A stretch of DNA of 64,000 nt, taken from the NCBI RefSeq assembly GCF_900460525.1, contig NZ_UHIY01000001.1, forward strand, positions 1,054,001 to 1,118,000, given 5' to 3'. Made by a program: the position numbers and the translations under genes. Below the pieces are notes generated by a model, which did no database searches, was not told the DNA's origin, and saw only the letters and a program-made list of their open reading frames with translations. Below, in pieces: positions 8,744 to 18,327 of this stretch; position 1 is the stretch's first letter; each line of letters opens with the position of its first letter. The DNA is from Yersinia kristensenii. GTDB lineage: Bacteria > Pseudomonadota > Gammaproteobacteria > Enterobacterales > Enterobacteriaceae.

Positions 8744-9364
8744 CTAGCGGGACAATATTAGGTGGATACCAAAACCGGTGAATAACACCCCTGCCAGCCC
8801 ATCAATCCATTTGGATAACCGCTGATAGCCACGGCGCATCACCGGCAAAGCAAAGACGCAGGCCACAATACTGAACCAGACAAAGGTCTCCGCAATAATC
8901 AGTACAAACAGGCCCCAGCGCGCACCCGCACTGATGTCATCGCCGACAAACAGTGAAAACACGCTGCCGAAATAGATAACCGCTTTGGGGTTCGATAAAT
9001 TAGTCAGAAAACCCCGCAGAAAAGTCCGCCCACGCACAGGAAGTGCAACTTGCACCTCACCTTCTGAGACGTTTTGTTTAGAACGGGCGGATTTCAGTAG
9101 CTGCCAACCCATCCAACACAGGTATAACCCGCCGCCGACCATAATGATTTCATGTAGCCACGCCATTTTCTGCAAGATGAGATTTAGCCCCATCAGGGCG
9201 ACTCCGGCCCAGACCACAATCCCCAGAGAAATACCGACTACGCCCATCATTGCTTCGCGGCGCGAGCGGCTAGCCGCAGTTTGCGAGACAAAAAAGAAAT
9301 CAGGGCCAGGGCTCATCAAAGCCACCAGATGCACCAGTGCGACAGTCAGGAATAGCATTAGCAT
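8744..9364 (-). CDS. rhtC: Threonine efflux protein
   Basis: This is a LysE-family amino-acid exporter of 206 residues. The family signature SPGPDFFFVSQTA lies at residues 18-30 and NLSNPKAVIYFGSVFSLF at mid-chain. It has about six hydrophobic stretches and the ending GFGIHLILSR, as in E. coli RhtC, which exports threonine across the inner membrane. It is next to recQ on the same strand (32 bp apart) and convergent with its paralogue rhtB. Confidence 0.95.
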   Translation of the reverse strand: MLMLFLTVALVHLVALMSPGPDFFFVSQTAASRSRREAMMGVVGISLGIVVWAGVALMGLNLILQKMAWLHEIIMVGGGLYLCWMGWQLLKSARSKQNVSEGEVQVALPVRGRTFLRGFLTNLSNPKAVIYFGSVFSLFVGDDISAGARWGLFVLIIAETFVWFSIVACVFALPVMRRGYQRLSKWIDGLAGVLFTGFGIHLILSR

Positions 9365-9396
9365 GAAGAATTTCTCTCTACAGGGAAGGCGACCTG

Positions 9397-11229
9397 TTAG
9401 TCGTCATTATTATCTACGTGGTCGCGGATCATCGCCATAAATGGTGCGCCAAAGCGTTCCAGCTTACGTTGCCCGACACCATTGACACTCAACAACTCGC
9501 TGGCCGTGATCGGCATTTGCTCCGCCATCTCCAGCAAGGTCGTGTCGTTAAACACCACATAAGGCGGAATATTACCTTCATCGGCAATAGATTTGCGCAA
9601 TTTACGCAATTTGGCGAATAATTTGCGATCATAATTGCCGCCATAGGATTTTTGATTAGCGCTGCTACGCACTTTCAAACTCTGAATACGCGGCACGGCT
9701 AATTGTAACGGCAATTCAGCACGTAATACCGGGCGCGCGGCTTCGGTCAACTGCAAAGCAGAGAACATCGCGATATTTTGGCTCAGTAACCCAAGGTGAA
9801 TAAGCTGACGCAACACACTGACCCAATGCTCATGACTTTGCTCGCGACCAATGCCGTAGACAGACAGCTTGTCATGACCAAACTCACGAATGCGCTGATT
9901 ATTTGCCCCGCGCAATACCTCGACAATATACCCCAAACCAAACCGTTGCCCGACCCGATACACACAGGATAGCGCTTTTTGCGCATCAGCCAGCCCATCG
10001 TAGCGCTTTGGCGGATCCAAACAAATATCGCAGTTACCGCATGACTGCTGTTTGCCCTCGCCAAAATAGTTCAGCAACACTAATCGGCGGCAAGTTTGCG
10101 CTTCGGCAAAAGCCCCCATCGCATTGAGTTTGTGCCGCTCAATATCCTGTTGTGCGCCGGCCGGTTTTTCTTCCAGACAGCGGCGTAACCACGCCATATC
10201 GGCCGGGTCATACAGCAACATCGCCTCAGCGGGCAAACCATCACGCCCGGCACGCCCCGTTTCCTGATAATAAGATTCGATGGTGCGCGGAATATCAAAA
10301 TGCACCACAAAGCGGACGTTGGGTTTGTTAATCCCCATGCCGAAAGCCACGGTGGCAACCACCACTTGCAAGTCATCGCGCTGGAAAGCTTCCTGTACCT
10401 GCGCCCGCCGCTCATTGTCCAGCCCAGCATGGTAAGCCGCCACACTTAAACCACGGCTTTGTAGCCGCGCGGTGGTGTCTTCCACTTTTGCCCGGCTATT
10501 GCAGTAAATAATGCCACTTTTGCCGCGCTGGTCTTGAACAAAACGCCACAGTTGATCCAGCGGTTTGAACTTCTCTACCAGCGTGTAGCGAATATTGGGG
10601 CGGTCAAAGCTGCTGACCTGAATTAAGGGGTTTTCCAGATTGAGCAGCCGCACGATATCCCCACGCGTGGCTTCATCAGCCGTCGCGGTCAGTGCTATTA
10701 CCGGTAAATCAGGAAAACGTTGTTTGAGCTGGCCCAGGGCACGGTATTCCGGGCGGAAATCATGGCCCCATTGAGAGATGCAGTGCGCCTCATCCACCGC
10801 CAATAGCGCAGGACGCCACTGATGCAGTTGGTCAAGAAAGCTCTCCATTACCAGCCGTTCCGGCGCGATATACAGCAGCTTAATTTGACCACTGCGGCAG
10901 CCGTCCATCACCGCCAATTGCTGCTCGCGAGTTTGTGATGAGTTTAAGCACCCCGCACCCACGCCGTAAGCCAGCAGTTGGTCAACCTGGTCTTTCATCA
11001 GAGAGATTAAGGGGGAGACTACCAGCGTTAAGCCATCCGTCACTAATGCCGGGATCTGATAGCACAAGGATTTACCCCCGCCTGTTGGCATCACTACCAG
11101 ACAGTCTTGCCCTGATAGGGTGGCGTTGATAATTTCTTGTTGTCCGGGCCGAAATTGCTGGTAGCCGAAAGTATCTCGCAATACTTGCTCTGCCAGTAAC
11201 TCCCTATTTATCACTGCGGCGGTTGACAC
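9397..11229 (-). CDS. recQ: ATP-dependent DNA helicase RecQ
   Basis: This superfamily 2 3'-5' helicase acts in RecF-pathway recombination and fork processing. Walker A is MPTGGGKS, the DEAH box [18 protein letters not shown], and motif [12 protein letters not shown]. The Zn-binding Cys cluster is [10 protein letters not shown]...CGNCDIC, followed by the winged helix and a C-terminal HRDC domain ([16 protein letters not shown]). No ATG fits: the frame begins with TTG at 11241 or GTG at 11229. GTG is preferred because TGGGGA lies about 6 nt upstream. Product of 610 residues (E. coli 609). Confidence 0.95.
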   Translation of the reverse strand: MSTAAVINRELLAEQVLRDTFGYQQFRPGQQEIINATLSGQDCLVVMPTGGGKSLCYQIPALVTDGLTLVVSPLISLMKDQVDQLLAYGVGAGCLNSSQTREQQLAVMDGCRSGQIKLLYIAPERLVMESFLDQLHQWRPALLAVDEAHCISQWGHDFRPEYRALGQLKQRFPDLPVIALTATADEATRGDIVRLLNLENPLIQVSSFDRPNIRYTLVEKFKPLDQLWRFVQDQRGKSGIIYCNSRAKVEDTTARLQSRGLSVAAYHAGLDNERRAQVQEAFQRDDLQVVVATVAFGMGINKPNVRFVVHFDIPRTIESYYQETGRAGRDGLPAEAMLLYDPADMAWLRRCLEEKPAGAQQDIERHKLNAMGAFAEAQTCRRLVLLNYFGEGKQQSCGNCDICLDPPKRYDGLADAQKALSCVYRVGQRFGLGYIVEVLRGANNQRIREFGHDKLSVYGIGREQSHEHWVSVLRQLIHLGLLSQNIAMFSALQLTEAARPVLRAELPLQLAVPRIQSLKVRSSANQKSYGGNYDRKLFAKLRKLRKSIADEGNIPPYVVFNDTTLLEMAEQMPITASELLSVNGVGQRKLERFGAPFMAMIRDHVDNNDD

Positions 11230-11253
11230 ACTATTCCCCAACTATGAGATCTG

Positions 11254-11277
11254 CACAGGCCGGTGAACCGGCCTGTG
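11254..11277 (-). terminator. Hairpin after pldA
   Basis: CACAGGCCGG (11254-11263) and CCGGCCTGTG (11268-11277) form a perfect 10-bp GC-rich stem with a 4-nt TGAA loop. It lies 28 bp after the pldA stop and about 25 bp before the recQ start; no T tract follows, so it may be a processing or pause structure rather than a complete terminator. Confidence 0.55.
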
Positions 11278-11305
11278 TCTGAAACTTTTCTAACGCCGGA
11301 TGACG

Positions 11306-12187
11306 TTAAAGGACATCATTCAACATGATACCCACACCCACCCGTGTTTGCCTAAAGTTATAGTCAATCATTGACTCACCATAGCCACTGAACACTTGGG
11401 TATAGAAACGGACATGCTTGGTAATCGGGTAGCTCCAGCCCATTTCCGCACCACCATAACCGGTATTCCAGTTATAGCGGCCATCCAGGCTGAACACACT
11501 TTCACCCAAAGCATAACCGACTTTTACACGATAATAACCCATGTATTTGTTGATATCCGGGTTGTCATCTTTGCTGTCACTTTCAGGGATGCGATACCAA
11601 GGTTTCAGATCAATTTCTAGATTACCGCGTTGCGCCATCAGACGGGTATAAACGCGATCCCAACTGCGAGAAGTTGGATCAGCTTTACCGTTAGACTGAT
11701 GGTTGTAACCAAACTCTACTTCACGGAATGTCCAGCCAGCCCACTCATAATCGGTGGCCCATGCCAGGAATATCTGCGGTTCATAGTTGGTTTCACGGAA
11801 TGGCGAAGATTCATCACTATTGGATGCCTGCCACCAAGAACGTTGGGTATAGGAAGCACCCAGTAAGGAGTTATCACCAGCAATACCACGCCAGATAGGG
11901 AAACCTAAACTCAGTTGGAATTTAACTTCGTCTTTCTTGGCATTTTCAGCCCAATCATAAGAGCTTATCGCCTCTTTATTGATATCGCTGGTATAGGTGT
12001 ACAGCAAATAGTTTGTTTCATACGGATAAAGCAAAAACGGATTATCGTGATCTTGCAACATGGCTGCAATAATACTGCCGCGCACCGCTGGCGCATCATG
12101 AATCTTCTCAACCGTTGCTTCTTCTGCCTGTGCCAACGTCGGCACCAGTAATAACGCGATTAAAGCCTGCCAAAATCTTCCCATCAT
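11306..12187 (-). CDS. pldA: Outer-membrane phospholipase A (OMPLA)
   Basis: This 12-stranded outer-membrane barrel enzyme has A1/A2 phospholipase activity and restores lipid asymmetry. It has 293 residues with a signal peptide ending AQA near residue 21. The catalytic segment YNHQSNG supplies His163 and Ser165 (mature His142 and Ser144 of E. coli). The third catalytic position, Asn156 in E. coli (DPTSRSWN), is Asp177 here (DPTSRSWD; codon GAT on the minus strand). The barrel ends with the family C terminus RQTRVGVGIMLNDVL. Two adjacent ATGs (12187, 12184) are possible starts. It is monocistronic, upstream of recQ. Confidence 0.95.
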   Translation of the reverse strand: MMGRFWQALIALLLVPTLAQAEEATVEKIHDAPAVRGSIIAAMLQDHDNPFLLYPYETNYLLYTYTSDINKEAISSYDWAENAKKDEVKFQLSLGFPIWRGIAGDNSLLGASYTQRSWWQASNSDESSPFRETNYEPQIFLAWATDYEWAGWTFREVEFGYNHQSNGKADPTSRSWDRVYTRLMAQRGNLEIDLKPWYRIPESDSKDDNPDINKYMGYYRVKVGYALGESVFSLDGRYNWNTGYGGAEMGWSYPITKHVRFYTQVFSGYGESMIDYNFRQTRVGVGIMLNDVL

Positions 12188-12364
12188 TCCCCCATCATTT
12201 TACGAATTATTTCTATTTGTAATGAAAACAGCTCATTCTACACACAAATGTTATCTGAGATTAGTGTTGTTTATATTTATGATTTAACGACTGGAAAACA
12301 ACAAAATAGGAGCATAAAATAAACAAACTAATAACATGAGAAATTATCTTTTAAGAGAAAAATA

Positions 12365-12835
12365 ATGCCTGTAACACCATTAACTCTGGAGAGTGCCCGC
12401 AGCCTCATTGGTGATATTTTTGTTTATCACATGCCATTTAACCGCGAATTAGGATTAAAATTAACTCGTTTCGAGCAAGATTACGCCGAAATTACTTTTG
12501 ATAATAATGACAAGCTGGTCGGTAATATTGCGCAGCGGATATTGCACGGCGGGGTTATCGCCGCAGTGCTGGATGTTGCAGCGGGTCTGGTGTGTGTTGG
12601 GAATAGCCTGGTTCGCCATGAGCCACTGATTCAGGAACAACTGCAAATGAAACTGGCGAAAATGGGGACTATCGATTTGCGTGTCGACTATTTGCGCCCT
12701 GGCCGTGGTGAGCACTTTATTGCCAGCAGCCGTATTTTACGCAGTGGTAACAAGGTGTCTGTAGCTCGCGTTGAGTTGCATAATGAAAACCAAATGCATA
12801 TCGCCAGCGCAACGGCGACCTATCTGGTTGGCTGA
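12365..12835 (+). CDS. yigI: Hot-dog-fold thioesterase YigI
   Basis: This 156-residue protein of the PaaI/YigI hot-dog family has the characteristic [17 protein letters not shown] segment (residues ~60-76) with the HGG motif of acyl-CoA thioesterases. E. coli YigI has been described as a medium/long-chain acyl-CoA thioesterase. The first ATG, after AAGAGAAAAATA, gives a length equal to E. coli's. It is divergent from pldA and 79 bp upstream of rarD, possibly co-transcribed with it. Confidence 0.93.
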   Translation: MPVTPLTLESARSLIGDIFVYHMPFNRELGLKLTRFEQDYAEITFDNNDKLVGNIAQRILHGGVIAAVLDVAAGLVCVGNSLVRHEPLIQEQLQMKLAKMGTIDLRVDYLRPGRGEHFIASSRILRSGNKVSVARVELHNENQMHIASATATYLVG

Positions 12836-12914
12836 TGCGACCTATTGCGGTGATGAATAATAACGTGAAGTTAAGTACACTCACCGCATCTCCTTTCTTG
12901 TTCTGAGCCACACC

Positions 12915-13805
12915 ATGGATAAACAACGAACCCGTCAGGGCATTTTCTTTGCTCTGGCTGCCTATTTTATTTGGGGTATTGCCCCTGCTTATTTCAAGCT
13001 CATCCAACAGGTGCCGGCTGATGAAATTTTGACTCATCGGATTATCTGGTCATTTTTCTTTATGCTGATTCTGCTAACTGTTAGCCGCAATTGGCCTCAA
13101 GTCCGTAGCGCCATTAAAAATCGTAAACGCCTGCTATTACTGGCGGTTACCGCCGTATTAATTGCCAGTAACTGGTTATTATTTATTTGGGCGGTCAACC
13201 ACAATCATATGCTGGAAGCCAGTCTCGGCTACTTTATTAATCCGTTGGTTAACGTGTTATTTGGCATGCTATTTCTCGGCGAGCGTTTTCGCCGCATGCA
13301 ATGGGTTGCAGTGGCACTGGCGTTCGGCGGGGTATTAATTCAGCTGTGGCAGTTCGGTTCACTGCCGGTGATTGGTTTGGGTCTGGCGATTACCTTTGCG
13401 TTATACGGATTGATCCGCAAAAAGCTGGGCATTGATGCCCAAACCGGCATGTTGGTTGAAACAATGTGGCTATTGCCGATTGCGGCTGTTTATCTGTTCT
13501 TTATTGCTGACAGCCCGACCAGTCACATGGGGGCCAATACCTGGTCACTGAATGTTCTGTTAGCCGCAGCGGGCGTGATTACCACTATTCCGCTGCTGTT
13601 CTTCACCGCGGCTGCTACACGTTTACGGCTATCGACACTGGGCTTCTTCCAATACTTGGGGCCGACGCTGATGTTTATTCTGGCCGTCACTTTCTATGGT
13701 GAGACTATCGGCAACGACAAAATGGTCACTTTCGTCTTTATCTGGGCAGCCCTGTTATTGTTCACACTGGATGCGCTTTACACCCAACGCAAGCTACGTG
13801 CTTAA
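12915..13805 (+). CDS. rarD: EamA-family permease RarD
   Basis: This DMT-superfamily inner-membrane transporter has 296 residues and ten predicted helices in two EamA repeats. FALAAYFIWGIAPAYFKL opens repeat 1, and NHNHMLEASLGYFINPLVNVLFG is the signature region. E. coli RarD is associated with chloramphenicol sensitivity, but its substrate is unknown. The start ATG matches the family N terminus (MDKQRTRQG). An intrinsic terminator follows. Confidence 0.94.
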   Translation: MDKQRTRQGIFFALAAYFIWGIAPAYFKLIQQVPADEILTHRIIWSFFFMLILLTVSRNWPQVRSAIKNRKRLLLLAVTAVLIASNWLLFIWAVNHNHMLEASLGYFINPLVNVLFGMLFLGERFRRMQWVAVALAFGGVLIQLWQFGSLPVIGLGLAITFALYGLIRKKLGIDAQTGMLVETMWLLPIAAVYLFFIADSPTSHMGANTWSLNVLLAAAGVITTIPLLFFTAAATRLRLSTLGFFQYLGPTLMFILAVTFYGETIGNDKMVTFVFIWAALLLFTLDALYTQRKLRA

Positions 13806-13820
13806 CAGTTAAAATGCTAA

Positions 13821-13857
13821 AAAAAAGCCCGATAACATTGAGTTACCGGGCTTTTTT
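13821..13857. terminator. Bidirectional intrinsic terminator after rarD
   Basis: AAAGCCCGATAAC pairs with GTTACCGGGCTTT around a short loop (one internal mismatch), flanked by A and T runs, so it can work for rarD on the plus strand and for read-through from corA on the minus strand. Confidence 0.85.
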
Positions 13858-13865
13858 ATTCATCC

Positions 13866-14060
13866 ATACCCTAAATAATTCGAGTTACAGGAAGGCGGCC
13901 ATTGAGTAACAAATTGGTCGGGAACCGATTTGAACAGCATTTATGCTAGCCCGCAGGGTGAGCCTCAAGGATGAGGCTCATTCATCCCCAGGAACTTACT
14001 CAAGTAAGTGATTCGGGTGCGTGAACGCAGCTAACCCCCCCTGCAACTTTAAGGGCAAAG
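13866..14060. repeat. Enlarged ERIC element with internal insertion
   Basis: It begins with the ERIC terminus ATACCCTAAATAATTCGAGTT and contains a recognisable right half (CCCCAGGAACTTACTCAAGTAAGTGATTCGGG). The halves are separated by about 75 bp that are not in unit-length ERIC. A related insert (AATTGGT...AACC...TTTGAAC) occurs in the element at 50617-50797. The element ends just before the corA stop codon. Confidence 0.8.
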
Positions 14061-14061
14061 G

Positions 14062-15012
14062 TTAGAGCCAGTTTTTGCGTTTGAAATACAAATATGGTGC
14101 CAGGCCAGCAATAATCATCAAACTGATCGCCCCCGGATAACCAAATGACCAGCGCAATTCCGGCATAAATTCAAAGTTCATCCCGTAGCTGGATGCCACC
14201 AAGGTGGGCGGCAGAAAGACAACCGAGACGACCGAGAAGATCTTGATAATGCGGTTCTGTTCGATGTTGATAAAGCCCATCGCCGCCTGCATCAGGAAGT
14301 TAACTTTCTGGAACAAGGATTCATTGTGCGGCAACAGGGATTCGATATCGCGCAGCACCTCGCGGGCCTGTTCTAGTTGGCCACTAGGCAAACGGGCCTT
14401 ACGCACCAGGAAATTCAGCGCCCGCTGGGTATCCATTAGACACAACCGGACCTTCCAGCCGATATCCTCCTGTTCCGCCAACGTGGAGAGCGCAGCATCA
14501 TATTCATCGCCCTGCTGGCCTTCCATGATGACGCGGCTTAAGGCTTCCAAGTCGCTGTAAATATTCTCAATTTCATCTGCCAGCTGTTCAATTTTAGTTT
14601 CAAACAAATCCAGCAGCAATTCATAGGCGTTGCCGTCAACCAGTGTTTGGTTGCGCGCGCGCATCCGATATAAACGGAATGCCGGTAATTCGCGTTCGCG
14701 CAGGGTATACAAGCGGCCATCACGAATAGTAAATGCCACGGTTGAGTTACCGGCGTGGTCTTCAGCATCTTCGTAATAGAAGAAGGAGTGGATATGCAGG
14801 CCATCTTCGTCTTCAAAGAATCGTGCGGAGGCCTCGATGTCATCCAACTCTGGCCGCGTAGCCAGGCTTTGCCCTAATTCATTCTGGACGCGTTCCCGCT
14901 CACCCTCTTCTGGCTCGACTAAATCGACCCAAAGTGAGGAAGTCAGGTCATCTGATTCATCCAGCTCCAAACGGGATAAGCGATTGTTACTTAATTTAAA
15001 TGCGCTCAGCAT
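14062..15012 (-). CDS. corA: Magnesium/cobalt transporter CorA
   Basis: This pentameric Mg2+ channel of the 2-TM-GxN family has 316 residues, the same as E. coli. A large acidic cytoplasmic N-terminal domain is followed by the pore signature [10 protein letters not shown] (~residues 280-289) between two C-terminal membrane helices, and the basic tail [10 protein letters not shown]. The start follows AAGGGAG by 9 nt. The 5' region contains a possible short leader ORF (15116-15196), which recalls the corL leader of Salmonella corA. An enlarged ERIC abuts the stop codon. Confidence 0.97.
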   Translation of the reverse strand: MLSAFKLSNNRLSRLELDESDDLTSSLWVDLVEPEEGERERVQNELGQSLATRPELDDIEASARFFEDEDGLHIHSFFYYEDAEDHAGNSTVAFTIRDGRLYTLRERELPAFRLYRMRARNQTLVDGNAYELLLDLFETKIEQLADEIENIYSDLEALSRVIMEGQQGDEYDAALSTLAEQEDIGWKVRLCLMDTQRALNFLVRKARLPSGQLEQAREVLRDIESLLPHNESLFQKVNFLMQAAMGFINIEQNRIIKIFSVVSVVFLPPTLVASSYGMNFEFMPELRWSFGYPGAISLMIIAGLAPYLYFKRKNWL

Positions 15013-15115
15013 GTGCCAAAACTCCCTTGCGGTGATGGATAGGGAAAACGCATTGAAGCACAGAAACAGGTCAGTATTGAAATACCCTTTGTTTCAGACC
15101 ATAAGGAGATCTGAC

Positions 15116-15196
15116 TCACAGCGGCGGTTTAGCGGGGCCGCTGACAACCACGAAGGCTATCAGCAAATAAGAGGATAGCCTTAGAAGTTGCACCAT
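15116..15196 (-). CDS. Candidate corA leader peptide (corL-like)
   Basis: This is a 26-codon minus-strand ORF with a Leu-rich hydrophobic middle (LLRLSSYLLIAFVVVSG) and Pro codons near its end (PAKPPL). Its stop is 104 nt upstream of corA. It overlaps a 9-bp hairpin (AAGGCTATC, 15153-15161; GATAGCCTT, 15174-15182) and a weaker stem at 15119-15143. Salmonella corA is known to be controlled by Rho-dependent termination coupled to translation of a short leader ORF, corL. The ribosome binding site here is weak, and I cannot confirm sequence homology; this is inference from position. Confidence 0.4.
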   Translation of the reverse strand: MVQLLRLSSYLLIAFVVVSGPAKPPL

Positions 15197-15377
15197 ATGA
15201 ACAGGTTATTGAGCCAGTATCTACTGGGTGTGTCCAAGGCGAATGTCCTCATCAAGAATAGTGCGCGCATGTTACGCCGAGAAGAAAAAGGCTGTCAACC
15301 GGTTAAAAGGTGTTAATTCATGAGCACAATTTTCAGTTCTGAGTGGCAAGATTTTTTATCCCACAGCGCGCAGCGAT

Positions 15378-15444
15378 ATACCCTAAATAATTCGAGTTGC
15401 AGAAAGGCGGCCAACACATATGCAGCTTGAAGTATGACGGGTAT
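15378..15444. repeat. Short (internally deleted) ERIC element
   Basis: It has both ERIC termini (ATACCCTAAATAATTCGAG and GCTTGAAGTATGACGGGTAT), but the central block with the AAGTAAGTGACTGGGG motif is missing, leaving about 67 bp. Short ERICs of this size are known in yersiniae. Confidence 0.88.
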
Positions 15445-15502
15445 AACATCAATCTGTTTACGCGAGATTACAGTCAGCCACTCTTAAGGATATTTGACCA
15501 GA

Positions 15503-15976
15503 ATGAAGCAAATCACCCAACAAACCCTAGTGCAGTTGAGCCAGCAAGCGCAGCAGTCACCGCGTCAGAGAGCCAATCTTAACTTCCATCCACAGCTCGA
15601 CGACCCGATACAGCGCCTGGCGATAGCAATGGAGCCAGAGACGTATGTCCGCCCACATCGCCACCCCCACACTTGGGAATTACTGACTGCATTGCACGGC
15701 AACTTTATTGTGCTGCTGTTTGATGACGCAGGGAAAGTCACCCACCGCACGCTGTTGGGCCGGGAAACCGCTATTATGGAAATCCCCGCTAATGTGTGGC
15801 ACGCCGTGCTCTCACTGGAAGAAGGGGCGGTTATTTTTGAAGTTAAACACGGCCCTTACCAGCCCATTACTGCTGAATATTTCGCCCGCTGGTCACCTGC
15901 CGAGGGTGAAGAGGAAGTCAGCAATCTATTGGCATGGTATGCGACGGCTGATATTGGGGCGCATTATCAGCAATAA
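15503..15976 (+). CDS. WbuC-family cupin-fold metalloprotein
   Basis: This 157-residue single-domain cupin has metal-ligand motifs RPHRHPHTWELL (two or three His plus Glu, ~residues 48-59) and the downstream IPANVWHAVLSLEEGAVIFEV. The WbuC family was named from O-antigen clusters, where its role is unproven; here it stands alone beside the PEP-hydrolase/Tm-1-like genes. The ATG at 15503 gives the family N terminus MKQIT; a TTG at 15494 is closer to the AAGGA motif and remains possible. An intrinsic terminator follows. No substrate can be stated. Confidence 0.8.
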   Translation: MKQITQQTLVQLSQQAQQSPRQRANLNFHPQLDDPIQRLAIAMEPETYVRPHRHPHTWELLTALHGNFIVLLFDDAGKVTHRTLLGRETAIMEIPANVWHAVLSLEEGAVIFEVKHGPYQPITAEYFARWSPAEGEEEVSNLLAWYATADIGAHYQQ

Positions 15977-16004
15977 AATCTGCCGGAAATAATATCAGTA
16001 AAAA

Positions 16005-16030
16005 AACCGAAGTCAGCTTCGACTTCGGTT
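16005..16030. terminator. Intrinsic terminator after the cupin gene
   Basis: AACCGAAGTC (16005-16014) and GACTTCGGTT (16021-16030) form a perfect 10-bp stem flanked by A-rich and TTTTG sequence. It lies between convergent genes and may serve both. Confidence 0.85.
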
Positions 16031-16109
16031 TTGTGTATCCTGCCTCTTTATTGTGCTGATAACTCAGCAAAACTCACAAACAGGCTTTCCCTTGGTATTG
16101 GCAAAATAA

Positions 16110-16940
16110 TCAACGTTTTATATTTTTAAACTGCTTAGTAGTATCCGTCAGTGCAATTTCTGTTGGTAACCTCTCCATGGAGCTGGCACCGTAGAAACCA
16201 TCACATTGCGGGCAATTGTCCAAGATGTATTGAGCATCTTCTGGGGTAGAAATCGGCCCGCCGTGACACAACACAATCACATCTTCGCGCACCGCTTTTG
16301 CGGCGGCGGCCCATTGATTAATCAGAGGCACACAGTCAGCCAGCTTCAACGCGGTGTCAGCGCCAATATTGCCGCCAGTGGTCAGCCCCATATGAGGAAC
16401 AATAATATCGGCCCCCGCTTGAGTCATGGCGACAGCATCTTCGGCACTGAAAATATACGGCGTGGTGAGTAAATCTTTCTCGTGAGCCAAGCGAATCATG
16501 TCTACTTCCAAACCATAGCCCATGCCGGTTTCTTCAAGGTTGGCGCGGAAATTCCCGTCAATTAAACCCACGGTCGGGAAGTTCTGTACACCCGAAAAAC
16601 CCAATGCTTTCAGTTGATCCAAAAAGTGGTCGAACTGACAGAACGGATCGGTACCATTAACCCCCGCTAACACTGGCGTGTTCTTGACGACCGGCAACAC
16701 TTCTTTTGCCATATCGACCACAATTTCATTGGCATTGCCGTAGGCCAACAGACCGGCCAGCGAACCACGACCGGCCATGCGATAGCGGCCCGAGTTATAG
16801 ATGACGATAAGATCAATACCGCCAGCTTCTTCACATTTGGCCGATAGACCCGTACCCGCACCGCCGCCGATAATCGGTTCACGGCGGGCGATCATTTCCC
16901 GGAATTTAGCCAATATGGCCTGGCGTTGAAATTTTGGCAT
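16110..16940 (-). CDS. PEP-hydrolase-family TIM-barrel protein
   Basis: This 276-residue protein resembles the phosphoenolpyruvate hydrolase-like / IGPS-like TIM barrel family (Pfam PEP_hydrolase). Visible landmarks are [20 protein letters not shown] (22-41), [45 protein letters not shown] and a glycine-rich C-terminal phosphate-loop-like [12 protein letters not shown]. The start has CTGGAG upstream. It lies 52 bp after the Tm-1-like gene on the same strand, almost certainly one operon. The tomato virus-resistance protein Tm-1 carries related domains in one chain. The bacterial function is unknown; the enzymatic label is by family only. Confidence 0.82.
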   Translation of the reverse strand: MPKFQRQAILAKFREMIARREPIIGGGAGTGLSAKCEEAGGIDLIVIYNSGRYRMAGRGSLAGLLAYGNANEIVVDMAKEVLPVVKNTPVLAGVNGTDPFCQFDHFLDQLKALGFSGVQNFPTVGLIDGNFRANLEETGMGYGLEVDMIRLAHEKDLLTTPYIFSAEDAVAMTQAGADIIVPHMGLTTGGNIGADTALKLADCVPLINQWAAAAKAVREDVIVLCHGGPISTPEDAQYILDNCPQCDGFYGASSMERLPTEIALTDTTKQFKNIKR

Positions 16941-16968
16941 GTGTTTCTCCAGATATTAAATGGCCCTA

Positions 16969-17003
16969 ACCCCGTCATACTTCAAACTCAAATTATTTAG
17001 GGT
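16969..17003. repeat. ERIC remnant: two termini joined
   Basis: CCCGTCATACTTCAA is joined directly to ACTCAAATTATTTAGGGT, i.e. the two outer arms of an ERIC without its core. The remnant supplies the last codons and stop of the Tm-1-like gene (stop at 16993-16995). Confidence 0.75.
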
Positions 17004-18219
17004 TGGATGGGCTTTTTGCTATTTCTTTAAAGTTTTCTACCGCAGCCTGGGCAAACTGTGGGTCATTGATATTGAATGGGTAATGCACCAGACGGCGTTT
17101 GTCAGTTTGAATCACGGTTTCTTCCAGCGTATGGATAAAAGCTTGCAGTGCTTTTTCGTCCCAGAAAGGTTGGCCCGGCGCATCTAATGCCGAGAATCCG
17201 CCCTGTGGAATTAAGAAACGCACCTCGCCTTCACAGCGGTTGAGCTTCTCGCCAATCCAGCGCGCCATCTCAATGTTCTCTTGCTCGGTGGTGCGCATCA
17301 ATGTGACTTGCGCATTGTGCTCATAGAACAAGCGGTCGGCATATTTCGCCGGAATGGTGGCGGGGCTACCAAAATTAACCATATCTAATGCGCCGCAAGA
17401 GCCAACATAAGGAATTTGGGTGTGAGCAATAGCATCAAACCTTTCTGGGCCGCACGCTAATACCCCATCAAATAACAGATCGCAAACCTCGGTGGTGGTC
17501 AGATCCAGCGCCCCTGCCAGTAAGCCGCTTTCAGCCAATTTCTCCATCGCTTTGCCACCACTGCCGGTCGCGTGGAACACTAAACAATCATATTCTGCCG
17601 ATAACGCTGCGCTAACCGATTGAATACAGGGGGTTGTCACGCCAAACATGGTCAAACCCAGCGCCGGTTTGTCATCAGTAGCGGTTTCTTCTTTTTGAGC
17701 AAAGTAAACCGCACCAGCAATTTGATGGGCCGCATTGCTGAGCACTCGGCGGGAAATACGATTGAGCCCGGCAATATCGGTGACTGAATACATCATGGCG
17801 ATATCACTGGCACCGATGTAACCGGAAACATCACCAGAAGCCATGGTGGACACCATCAGTTTAGGAATACCGATAGGTAAACTTTGCATAGCGGGTGTTA
17901 TCAGCGCCGTACCACCGGAGCCTCCCAAACCTAACAGTGCAGCCACATCATCACGGCTGGCAATAAAACGCTCAAAAGCCACCGCCATCGCACTTATCGC
18001 CCGCCCTCTGTCACCACAAAAGACGGCCTGACGCCCATCAGGGTGATGGCTCGCCACCGTTTCGGCCGCAATATCAGCGCCGCCGGCGTGCTGGCCTTCT
18101 TTGGTCGATAAATCAACCGTCACCGTGGTCAGGCCGGTTGCTCTAATCAATTCACTGACATAAGCCAGCTCATCGCCTTTGGTATCTGTCGTAGTCGCGA
18201 TAAAAATATGACGGGGCAT
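16993..18219 (-). CDS. Tm-1-like ATP-binding domain protein (UPF0261)
   Basis: This 408-residue UPF0261 / Tm-1-like N-terminal-domain protein has a Rossmann-like start ([15 protein letters not shown]), the Gly-rich [17 protein letters not shown] (~95-110) and the conserved [38 protein letters not shown] and [12 protein letters not shown] blocks. The tomato Tm-1 protein has this domain at its N terminus and binds ATP. No biochemical role is established in bacteria. The ATG at 18219 follows AAGGA. Its 3' end lies in an ERIC remnant. It is divergent from a TetR-type gene, with two palindromic operators in the spacer. Confidence 0.85.
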   Translation of the reverse strand: MPRHIFIATTTDTKGDELAYVSELIRATGLTTVTVDLSTKEGQHAGGADIAAETVASHHPDGRQAVFCGDRGRAISAMAVAFERFIASRDDVAALLGLGGSGGTALITPAMQSLPIGIPKLMVSTMASGDVSGYIGASDIAMMYSVTDIAGLNRISRRVLSNAAHQIAGAVYFAQKEETATDDKPALGLTMFGVTTPCIQSVSAALSAEYDCLVFHATGSGGKAMEKLAESGLLAGALDLTTTEVCDLLFDGVLACGPERFDAIAHTQIPYVGSCGALDMVNFGSPATIPAKYADRLFYEHNAQVTLMRTTEQENIEMARWIGEKLNRCEGEVRFLIPQGGFSALDAPGQPFWDEKALQAFIHTLEETVIQTDKRRLVHYPFNINDPQFAQAAVENFKEIAKSPSNPK

Positions 18220-18285
18220 CTGAACATCCTTCTATGAATGCGGAATGTCACAAAAATGAGCGAGTTGGTTAAGATAGAATCATAT

Positions 18286-18301
18286 TGAGACTGTAGTATC
18301 A
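18286..18301. promoter_or_regulatory. Putative TetR-type operator O2 (imperfect)
   Basis: TGAGACTGTAGTATCA differs from the perfect palindrome at 18328-18343 at two positions and lies exactly 42 bp from it, about four helical turns, so two dimers would bind the same DNA face. It is 67 bp upstream of the Tm-1-like start. Confidence 0.65.
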
Positions 18302-18327
18302 TTTTCGCAAAGTGTATAACTTAAATA

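Larger units (their letters stand above)
15013..15502. other. Intergenic region between corA and the cupin gene
   Basis: This 490-bp spacer holds the corA leader with two hairpins and a candidate leader ORF (15116-15196), a short ERIC (15378-15444), and the start region of the cupin gene. No other coding signal is visible. Confidence 0.7.
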
